Origin: Ilumatobacteraceae bacterium
Lineage (GTDB): Bacteria; Actinomycetota; Acidimicrobiia; Acidimicrobiales; Ilumatobacteraceae
Assembly: GCA_023253435.1 (NCBI GenBank)
Contig: JALRGJ010000074.1
Location: forward strand, 1 to 5,948
DNA length: 5,948 nt
Direction: 5' to 3'
The notes beneath the pieces were generated by a model that saw nothing but the letters and a program-made list of their open reading frames with translations, ran no database searches and was not told the origin of the DNA. The stretch's first letter is position 1; every line of letters begins with the position of its first letter. Positions 1-5,358 of this stretch are shown piece by piece. The translations under genes were made by a program, and so were the position numbers.

Positions 1-700
1 TTTACAAGAGGTGTGGGCACAAGAAGGCGGCCTTGATCAAGCGCAATGGCTCGCTGATGAACTCAATATGTTTGTTGCTCGCACCGAAGGACCTTGGTAC
101 GACGATGGCGTGAGTTTGGGTAACGCAATCTTGTCCCGCTGGCCAATTCTTTCCTGGGAAGTACACAGACTTCCAGATGTCACTGGAGCGCCTAGTTATC
201 GTCGCGCCATAGTGGCTCATCTCGATACTCCATTTGGCAGATGGTGGACCGTGTGTACTCACCTTGACTACAAATTCGATGCATCGGCAACCCGCATCGC
301 CCAGTGTGAAGCCTTGTGCGGAATAGTTGATCAGCTGCGCAGTGATCCAGAGATGGAAGTTCCTGTATTGCTAGCAGGAGATTTCAATTCCGTTCCCGAC
401 TCCGATGAAATTCGAATGTTGACAGGGCGACGAGAACCGGCAGTAGATGGCCTGGTGTTTACCGATATGTGGGAGATCGCTGGTGAGGGATCAGGGTTTA
501 CGTGGCGACGTGATAATCCGTATATCGATGACTCCACTTGGCCCAACCGACGCCTTGATTACCTCTTTGTGTCATGGCCACGTCCGAGACCCATTGGTAA
601 TCCCATTCGTATTTGGCTCGCTGGCGTGGAGCCAGTAGGTGGAGTGCAACCAAGCGATCATGCCGCCGTGGTGGCAGATATTCGGATGCTCGCTGACTAA
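1..700 (+). CDS. Endonuclease/exonuclease/phosphatase (EEP) family protein, 5'-truncated by window edge
   Basis: This is a metal-dependent phosphodiesterase or phosphatase of the DNase I/exonuclease III fold; the substrate cannot be told from sequence. The reading frame is open to the left edge (first whole codon at base 2) and reads LQEVW at 2-16. The Glu of LQE (bases 8-10) is the usual metal-binding Glu of the family. The GTG at 11 is therefore probably an internal Val and the true start lies outside the window. Counting that Val as residue 1, later motifs appear in family order: GNAILSR (37-43), THLDY (83-87), GDFNS with Asp124/Asn126 (123-127), RLDYLFV (181-187) and the terminal SDHAAVVADI with His217. 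The catalytic core is therefore intact apart from the missing N-terminal strand region. No signal peptide can be judged. The TAA stop is 13 bp from the stop of the convergent P450 gene. It could be a nuclease, a sphingomyelinase-like enzyme or a phosphatase; the family call is firm, the function is not. Confidence 0.9.
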   Translation, partial: LQEVWAQEGGLDQAQWLADELNMFVARTEGPWYDDGVSLGNAILSRWPILSWEVHRLPDVTGAPSYRRAIVAHLDTPFGRWWTVCTHLDYKFDASATRIAQCEALCGIVDQLRSDPEMEVPVLLAGDFNSVPDSDEIRMLTGRREPAVDGLVFTDMWEIAGEGSGFTWRRDNPYIDDSTWPNRRLDYLFVSWPRPRPIGNPIRIWLAGVEPVGGVQPSDHAAVVADIRMLAD

Positions 701-713
701 TTATTGGTGATGA

Positions 714-1964
714 CTACCAGGCGCACTGCATGCGCTTGATGCCGTTGATAAATGAACTCTGCAAGTACGCGGGCTCACTCACAATTTCCAATTGAGGGAC
801 ACGGCGTCGAATCTCATCGAACATCACAGCAATCTCTCGGCGTGCAAGGTTTGCTCCCAAGCAGAAGTGTGGCCCGCCTGCACCGAATCCGATTTGGGCT
901 GGCGAGGGTTGGCGCAGCACGTTGAACTCAAAAGGATTCTCAAAACTGCGCTCGTCGCGATTGCCACTTTGGTAGAACATCACAACTTTTTCGCCCTCTT
1001 TGATGGGCTGGCCGTTTATCTCAGTGTCTTGAGTTGCTGTTCTGCGGAAGTGAATGACTGGAGTTGAGTAGCGAACAATTTCTTCTACTGCAGTTTTTGT
1101 ATTGGCTTCGAAATTGTTGAACCAAATGTCCCGCTGATCACGATGCAGCGTGAGCTCGCGCATGCCGTGAGCAATAGCGGTGCGTGTGGTTTCGTTGCCG
1201 GCTACTACGAGCAAAATAAAGAATGATCCAAACTCTTGAGCGGTGAGACGCTCTCCGTCAACCTCTGCATGCATCATGACTGAGGCAATGTCGTTACGAG
1301 GATTCTTGAGGCGATCTTCACCAAGCGCTAATGCATAAGAGAAAATTTCTCCTCCAACACGAATCAGGTCTTCAAGTGTCCCTACAAATTCAGGGTCGCC
1401 CACGCCAAGAATGGTGTTAGTCCAGTTAAAGATCAACTCTTCATCGGACTCAGGAATTCCCATCATGTCGCAGATGATCTGCAATGGCATAAGGGCCGCA
1501 ACTTCATGAACGAAGTCGCATTGCTTTTCTGGAAAGCGCTCAAACATTCTGTCGATCACCGCTGCAGATCGGATACGCACGGACTCTTCAAGTGCGGTGA
1601 TTTCTTTTGGAGTGAAACCTTTTGAAACAATCGAGCGAAGGCGGAAGTGCTTTGGGTCATCCATATTGATCATGGATCCAAAGAACTCATTGATCTCTTG
1701 GGGCATGTCACCAATGTTTGATCCTTGGCCGCTGCAGAACACCTGAGGGTTACGACTGACATGCCAAATGTCGTCATGTCGGGTGAGTGCTCGGTAGCCA
1801 CGACCAGCTGGGCCCATGTTTTCGATCTGTCGCTCTTCAAAGAACTGAAAAGGAGACTCATCACGAAGAGTCTTGAAAGCGCCTTCGCGCCATTCCCTTG
1901 GCTTCACCCAGAACTCTGGATCGGAGAGGTCAATATCGGCAAGGGGTACTGCAGGCAAAGTCAT
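714..1964 (-). CDS. Cytochrome P450, CYP124-like (methyl-branched lipid / sterol side-chain hydroxylase type)
   Basis: A soluble bacterial class I P450 of 416 residues, normal length. It would use electrons from a ferredoxin and reductase, neither encoded here. Visible landmarks: C-helix HFRLR with His106 and Arg110; I-helix oxygen-activation motif AGNETT at 255-260; K-helix ExxR, Glu295 to Arg298; heme loop FGAGGPHFCLG at 360-370 with the axial thiolate Cys368. From memory, long stretches resemble mycobacterial CYP124A1: the N-terminal VPLADIDL, the FGSMI...DDP block near 95-104, the LQIICDMMGIP block at 161-171, and the ANLARREI tail after the heme loop. CYP124 enzymes hydroxylate the chain end of methyl-branched lipids and can also oxidise the cholesterol side chain; the exact substrate here is inference. 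The ATG at 1964 is the first start and gives the expected N-terminus. It lacks an obvious Shine-Dalgarno but has a -10-like hexamer just upstream. It diverges from a thiolase gene, which fits lipid catabolism. CYP125 or CYP142 are the nearest alternatives. Confidence 0.96.
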   Translation of the reverse strand: MTLPAVPLADIDLSDPEFWVKPREWREGAFKTLRDESPFQFFEERQIENMGPAGRGYRALTRHDDIWHVSRNPQVFCSGQGSNIGDMPQEINEFFGSMINMDDPKHFRLRSIVSKGFTPKEITALEESVRIRSAAVIDRMFERFPEKQCDFVHEVAALMPLQIICDMMGIPESDEELIFNWTNTILGVGDPEFVGTLEDLIRVGGEIFSYALALGEDRLKNPRNDIASVMMHAEVDGERLTAQEFGSFFILLVVAGNETTRTAIAHGMRELTLHRDQRDIWFNNFEANTKTAVEEIVRYSTPVIHFRRTATQDTEINGQPIKEGEKVVMFYQSGNRDERSFENPFEFNVLRQPSPAQIGFGAGGPHFCLGANLARREIAVMFDEIRRRVPQLEIVSEPAYLQSSFINGIKRMQCAW

Positions 1965-1970
1965 GTGGGC

Positions 1971-2001
1971 AGAATAGAGCGAACTCGGCCAAAAGGGGCA
2001 A
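1971..2001 (-). promoter_or_regulatory. Candidate promoter of the P450 gene, possibly leaderless
   Basis: Read on the minus strand, TATTCT (1976-1971) fits the actinobacterial -10 consensus TANNNT and lies 6 nt before the ATG. This would put transcription start at or next to the A of the start codon. A TTGCCC (2001-1996) 19 nt further upstream could serve as a weak -35. No Shine-Dalgarno precedes the ATG, which agrees with a leaderless mRNA, a common arrangement in actinobacteria. The match is by eye and the -35 spacing is long. Confidence 0.4.
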
Positions 2002-2031
2002 GCAGACAGGGGGATTTGCTGTCTTTTTGAC

Positions 2032-2037
2032 TACTCT
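2032..2037 (+). promoter_or_regulatory. Weak candidate -10 element for the thiolase gene
   Basis: TACTCT fits the TANNNT pattern and would place transcription start near 2043-2045, leaving a 5' leader of about 40 nt that contains the 2049-2061 palindrome and the ribosome binding site. No convincing -35 is seen at normal spacing; the TTGACT at 2026-2031 directly abuts the hexamer and cannot be its -35. Low-confidence suggestion only. Confidence 0.2.
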
Positions 2038-2048
2038 CAAGGAACGGA

Positions 2049-2061
2049 TCCGACCGTCGGA
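2049..2061. promoter_or_regulatory. Perfect 13-bp palindrome, candidate operator upstream of the thiolase
   Basis: TCCGAC and GTCGGA flank a single central C, giving a perfect inverted repeat with 6-bp arms. It lies 9 nt before the ribosome binding site of the thiolase gene and within the 118-bp divergent region shared with the P450. The size and symmetry suit a dimeric regulator such as a TetR-family repressor of lipid catabolism. It does not match the KstR (TnnAACnnGTTnnA) or KstR2 patterns I know. The arms are too close for an RNA hairpin with a normal loop, so a protein-binding site is the better reading. No regulator gene is in the window. Confidence 0.4.
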
Positions 2062-2070
2062 CCATTTTCA

Positions 2071-2077
2071 AAGGGAG
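2071..2077 (+). promoter_or_regulatory. Ribosome binding site of the thiolase gene
   Basis: AAGGGAG ends 5 nt before the ATG at 2083 and is a good match to the anti-Shine-Dalgarno sequence. It supports that start codon. It contrasts with the P450, hydrolase and MFS starts in this window, which have no clear equivalent. Confidence 0.75.
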
Positions 2078-2082
2078 TCCCC

Positions 2083-3285
2083 ATGCCTGAAGCAGTCATT
2101 GTCGCCACAGCCCGCAGTCCAATTGGTCGCGCACACAAGGGCTCACTCAAGGACATGCGTCCAGACGATATGTCCGCCCAAATTGTTCGCGCACTGATGG
2201 CCAAAGTGCCTCAGGTGAAGGCAACAGATGTTGAAGATCTCATTATGGGAATTGGCCAACCAGCAGGTGAAGGTGGTTTCAACATTGGACGTATGGTGGC
2301 CATCCTTGCAGGACTCGATGATGTTCCTGGCGTGACAGTCAATCGCTACTGCTCGTCCTCTTTGCAGACAATTCGAATGGCTGCTCATGCAATTCGTTCA
2401 GGCGAAGGAGATTGTTTCATCGCCGCTGGTGTAGAGACAGTGAGCCGCTATGGCTCTGGTGCTTCTGACTCTGCTCCAAACCCTCTATTTAAAGAACCAG
2501 GTTCACGGACCAAGGCTCGCTCTGAGGGCGGAGCAGAAGTATGGACCCCACCAACAGGTCTTCCCGATGCATACATCGCAATGGGTCAGACCGCAGAAAA
2601 CGTTGTACAGGTGGAGAACGTGTCACGGGAAGAGATGGACCACTTTGGTGTTCGCTCACACAACTTGGCCGTTGCTCACCAGGAGAACGGATTCTTTGAG
2701 CGTGAGATCACACCCATCACTCTTCCAGACGGAACTGTTGTGTCAAAAGATGACGGCCCACGTGCCGGAACAACGTATGAGGCAACATCGCAATTAAAGC
2801 CAGTGTTCCGCCCCGACGGCAAGGTGACCGCCGGTAATGCTTGCCCATTGAACGACGGTGCTGCCGCAGTTATGGTGATGAGTGATACCAAGGCAAAGCA
2901 ACTCGGGCTCACACCATTAGCAAGAATCGTTGCATCTGGTGTTTCTGGTTTGAACCCAGAAATCATGGGCCTTGGTCCCATTGAGGCTTGCCGTCAAACC
3001 CTGAAGCGTGCAGGTATGACCATTGATCAGATTGATCTGGTGGAAATCAACGAAGCATTTGCTGCACAGGTTCTTCCATCGGCAAAGCATCTGGGAATTC
3101 CAATGGAGAAATTGAACATCCACGGTGGTGGTATTGCTCTTGGTCACCCATTTGGCATGACTGGTGCACGCATCATGACAACACTGATTAACGGTCTTCA
3201 GTGGGAAGACAAGACCTACGGCATGGAGACCATGTGTGTAGGTGGTGGCCAAGGAATGGCCATGATCGTGGAGCGCTTGAGCTAA
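2083..3285 (+). CDS. Thiolase family acetyl-CoA C-acyltransferase (FadA type)
   Basis: A cytoplasmic thiolase of 400 residues, normal for the family. It cleaves 3-ketoacyl-CoA with CoA, releasing acetyl-CoA (or propionyl-CoA from branched substrates), or runs in reverse to condense acyl-CoAs. All catalytic elements are present: nucleophile Cys90 in NRYCSSS (87-93), NEAFA at 323-327, the GGGIALGHPFGMTGAR block at 348-363 with His355, and the second Cys385 in CVGGGQG (385-391). The start ATARSPIGR (8-16) is typical of the family. The ATG is fixed by a strong Shine-Dalgarno 5 nt upstream. The closest types I can recall are the mycobacterial/actinobacterial FadA acetyl-CoA acetyltransferases of beta-oxidation, rather than the sterol-specific FadA5 or FadA6, whose nucleophile loops read CGSG or CGSS; this is judged from memory. 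It diverges from the CYP124-like P450, suggesting shared lipid catabolism. Degradative versus biosynthetic use cannot be settled from sequence. Confidence 0.96.
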   Translation: MPEAVIVATARSPIGRAHKGSLKDMRPDDMSAQIVRALMAKVPQVKATDVEDLIMGIGQPAGEGGFNIGRMVAILAGLDDVPGVTVNRYCSSSLQTIRMAAHAIRSGEGDCFIAAGVETVSRYGSGASDSAPNPLFKEPGSRTKARSEGGAEVWTPPTGLPDAYIAMGQTAENVVQVENVSREEMDHFGVRSHNLAVAHQENGFFEREITPITLPDGTVVSKDDGPRAGTTYEATSQLKPVFRPDGKVTAGNACPLNDGAAAVMVMSDTKAKQLGLTPLARIVASGVSGLNPEIMGLGPIEACRQTLKRAGMTIDQIDLVEINEAFAAQVLPSAKHLGIPMEKLNIHGGGIALGHPFGMTGARIMTTLINGLQWEDKTYGMETMCVGGGQGMAMIVERLS

Positions 3286-3299
3286 CAAACGCAACACAT

Positions 3300-3317
3300 A
3301 CTGATCTGTTGATCAGT
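3300..3317. terminator. Short stem-loop between the convergent thiolase and MFS genes
   Basis: ACTGATC (3300-3306) and GATCAGT (3311-3317) form a perfect 7-bp stem around the loop TGTT. It lies 14 nt after the thiolase stop and 3 nt after the MFS stop, the expected place for a bidirectional terminator. The stem is AT-rich and neither side has a proper T-run, so it is not a strong canonical intrinsic terminator. Confidence 0.4.
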
Positions 3318-3320
3318 TAT

Positions 3321-4511
3321 CTACTTGTTCGTAACGGCGGTGGTTCTCAACATGAGAGCTACCGCCGTTCCGCCTATAGCCATCAATGCAGCAGCAAATC
3401 CAAATGTGAGTAGCGGCCCGTGTGAGTCCGACGCTCCGTACAAGGCTGGTGCAATAAACGACATCACTGTTGCAGCCAACAAATCGCCACTTCCACTTAA
3501 GCCCTGAGCAGCACTCGCGCGACCAACTGGTGCAACTGACGCCATGAGTGATTGGGTTGCTGGAATGGAGAGCGCACCGATGGTTCCTTCAACAATGGCA
3601 AAGCCAACGAGTAGCCACGCATTGGGAAGAATGCCATATACAAAAACAAGTGGGACAGTAAGAAAGATTCCCACCACTGTCATCTGAGATGGTCCTCTCT
3701 TGTCGGCGAGTCGACCACCAACAGCTCCCAGCACGATGAATGGAATGGTGTAGAGCAAGAACGTCATGCCCACCATGAAGTTATTTCCACCCTTGTCGGT
3801 GACGTATCTGTCCCACAGCGAGTCATAGATTCCAATGGGAATGAAGAGCGTGGTGGTGGCCACTACGGCCGCACGTACAGGTCGTAAACGAAGCAGTTCA
3901 AGGGAAAGTTTTTTAGATTCTGTGCTTGAAGGCAAAGTGGGAATGTTTTGTTTAAGAACAATGAAGAACACCACCACGGCAATTGCCGCAAACACTAAGA
4001 ATGCTCCTCGCAGCCCAAATGGCTCAATCAGCAAGGCACCAATGAGTGGTCCGCCGGTGAAGCCAGCCAGTTCAATACCTCGGAGTCTGCCCAAGCGCTC
4101 TGCAGATCGAGACTTGTCGATGTTTGCTGTGATGGCACGAATTGCTGGCCCGCTAGTACCAAGTGATGCGCCGGTGATGCCACGTGCGGCTACAAACAAC
4201 CACAAACTGTTACCAAATGCAAAAAGTGCAGAGCCACACGCTGCAAGAAATACAGCGATTAAAACCAGGCGCTTAGGTTTGCCTCTGTCGGCAATGGGTG
4301 CCACAAAGAGTTGCATCAAGAGAGAGGTTGCAAAACCAGATGCGGAAATAAAGCCAAGCCCGGCATCAGAAAAGTCGTACTTATCTTGCAAGTCTGATAA
4401 CGCGGCAAAGATCATGCTGTTTGAAACGGCTACTCCGAATGCGCAAATCAATAGTGGCCCAATACCCAAGGTGAATTTGCGTAGGCCGGTGGAATCAGGG
4501 TTAGTAGACAT
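3321..4511 (-). CDS. Major facilitator superfamily (MFS) transporter, drug-exporter-like
   Basis: An inner-membrane secondary transporter of 396 residues with about 12 hydrophobic segments, roughly at 15-36, 50-72, 82-104, 106-125, 147-165, 169-187, 212-234, 246-266, 276-296, 299-317, 340-360 and 367-388. The loop after segment 2 carries the MFS signature as ADRGKPKR (74-81), and the equivalent second-half loop reads GGRLADKRG (265-273). The R-G-x-x-G stretch RGITGASLGTSGPA (110-123) follows in segment 4. A polar linker near 188-211 divides the two six-helix halves. This layout suits a proton-coupled exporter of the DHA1 type, but the substrate is unknown. The start ATG has no clear Shine-Dalgarno and lies 24 nt after the hydrolase stop, so the two are probably on one transcript. 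Its last codons overlap a strong stem-loop on the opposite strand, and it converges with the thiolase across 35 bp. Confidence 0.93.
   Translation of the reverse strand: MSTNPDSTGLRKFTLGIGPLLICAFGVAVSNSMIFAALSDLQDKYDFSDAGLGFISASGFATSLLMQLFVAPIADRGKPKRLVLIAVFLAACGSALFAFGNSLWLFVAARGITGASLGTSGPAIRAITANIDKSRSAERLGRLRGIELAGFTGGPLIGALLIEPFGLRGAFLVFAAIAVVVFFIVLKQNIPTLPSSTESKKLSLELLRLRPVRAAVVATTTLFIPIGIYDSLWDRYVTDKGGNNFMVGMTFLLYTIPFIVLGAVGGRLADKRGPSQMTVVGIFLTVPLVFVYGILPNAWLLVGFAIVEGTIGALSIPATQSLMASVAPVGRASAAQGLSGSGDLLAATVMSFIAPALYGASDSHGPLLTFGFAAALMAIGGTAVALMLRTTAVTNK
3333..3369 (+). terminator. Long stem-loop 47 nt after the thiolase stop, inside the 3' end of the MFS gene
   Basis: The arms 3333-3349 and 3353-3369 pair over 17 positions around a 3-nt loop (ACA). 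The outer 9 pairs (AACGGCGGT with ACCGCCGTT) and the inner 5 pairs (TCTCA with TGAGA) are perfect. The two remaining imperfect positions, 3342/3360 and 3344/3358, are G-U pairs in plus-strand RNA but C/A mismatches in minus-strand RNA. The structure therefore folds best in the thiolase transcript, where it could stop transcription or protect the 3' end. No U-run follows. The same bases encode the last residues of the MFS protein. Confidence 0.5.
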
Positions 4512-4535
4512 GCAAAGAAGTTTCTATGAGAGGGT

Positions 4536-5357
4536 TCAGCGGCCCAAACATGAAAGAACGGTGTCGCTGAATGCAGGCCAGTATTTCATGCCCCATTCAT
4601 CAAATTCATGTTCTGAGAGCATGATGCAGGAAACGTCGGCAACGGGGTCTATCCAGAGAAATGTCCCGATGCCACCAAAGTGACCAAACGTGGACGCTGA
4701 ATTGCGAGAACCAGTCCAATGCGGATCTTTGTGACCTCGTATTTCAAAACCCAAACCCCATGGGCATGGATCGAAGGATCCAATGCCAGGCAAGATTCCT
4801 GACAACTCGGGAAACACTGGCGCTATCGCTTCATTGAGAGTCTCGCGAGCCAACAATATAGGGGAGTTCAACTCTTCAATAAATAATGTCAAGTCTGCTG
4901 CACAAGAATAAATGTCTTTCGCACATGAACCGCGCAAGGTGGTGCCGTGCATTCCGAGTGGAGCAAACACAGCGTCGTCTATGTATTCAACAAACGCAAT
5001 GCCCGTGCTGTGTTCCACATGTTGAGCCAACAATTCAAATCCAGAATTTGAATAGATGCGCTTCGCTCCCGGCTTTCCCACGGGCAGGGCACCCTCAAAT
5101 GGATAGCCACCTGCATGTGCCAGCAAATGCTTCACCGTGCAATCTGTCTGTCCTACAGCATCGTCTAAACGGATGCTGCCTTCCTCTACTGCAATCAAGG
5201 CGGCATAAGCGGCAAGTGGCTTACTCACCGATGCAATTCGCTGTACACGCTGAGAATCACCAAAATAATGAGTATCACCTCTATGGAGCACCGCAATAGA
5301 ACATTCCGACACCGGCCACGTAGACGCCAGATCCCAAGCGGGCTGTAAAAGAGACAT
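4536..5357 (-). CDS. Serine hydrolase of the beta-lactamase/penicillin-binding-protein fold (class C-like)
   Basis: A 273-residue hydrolase with the active-site elements of the beta-lactamase-related family: SxxK as SVSK (Ser43 nucleophile, Lys46), YxN as YSN (Tyr102, Asn104), and an HxG-type third motif GHFGG (225-229) in place of KTG. HLLAHAGGYP (77-86) matches the family block that precedes the YxN motif. This third motif is typical of EstB-like esterases and D-aminopeptidase or class C relatives, so esterase, amidase or peptidase activity is possible; true beta-lactamase activity is not shown. It is shorter than usual class C enzymes (about 360-400). No signal peptide is visible and there are seven cysteines, which points to the cytoplasm. 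The ATG at 5357 is chosen because it lies one base after the aroG stop (TGA-C-ATG), implying translational coupling. An in-frame TTG at 5399 would add 14 residues inside aroG and is less likely. The MFS gene follows after 24 nt. Confidence 0.9.
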   Translation of the reverse strand: MSLLQPAWDLASTWPVSECSIAVLHRGDTHYFGDSQRVQRIASVSKPLAAYAALIAVEEGSIRLDDAVGQTDCTVKHLLAHAGGYPFEGALPVGKPGAKRIYSNSGFELLAQHVEHSTGIAFVEYIDDAVFAPLGMHGTTLRGSCAKDIYSCAADLTLFIEELNSPILLARETLNEAIAPVFPELSGILPGIGSFDPCPWGLGFEIRGHKDPHWTGSRNSASTFGHFGGIGTFLWIDPVADVSCIMLSEHEFDEWGMKYWPAFSDTVLSCLGR

Positions 5358-5358
5358 G

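Noticed and set aside
720..736. Small stem GCGCA-N5-TGCGC just after the EEP stop, as a terminator for the convergent pair
   Set aside because: Only 5 bp, no T-run, and inside the P450 C-terminal codons. Too weak to call; the 13-bp gap between the two stops holds nothing else recognisable.
1267..1275. TGCATGCA palindrome within the P450 gene
   Set aside because: Short self-complementary run inside codons, with no spacing or context suggesting a site.
2026..2054. TTGACT at 2026-2031 as the -35 of a thiolase promoter
   Set aside because: The position 17 nt downstream reads TCCGAC, which is not a -10 and belongs to the palindrome. The only -10-like hexamer (TACTCT) abuts it with no spacer.
3835..4683. 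Long plus-strand open frame of 282 codons opposite the MFS and hydrolase genes
   Set aside because: It is antisense to two genes with clear family motifs, its product is rich in Lys, Arg, Ser, Pro and Ala with no recognisable domain, and no Shine-Dalgarno or promoter is seen. It is a shadow frame.
5033..5053. Perfect 8-bp inverted repeat ATTCAAAT-N5-ATTTGAAT inside the hydrolase gene
   Set aside because: It falls on the codons for the conserved YSN active-site motif (Tyr-Ser-Asn-Ser-Gly-Phe-Glu) and is AT-only apart from one pair, so coding constraint plus chance explains it.
4886..5299. Plus-strand open frame of 137 codons opposite the hydrolase
   Set aside because: Low-complexity Cys/His/Gln-rich translation with no family signature; it lies wholly antisense to a gene with intact catalytic motifs.
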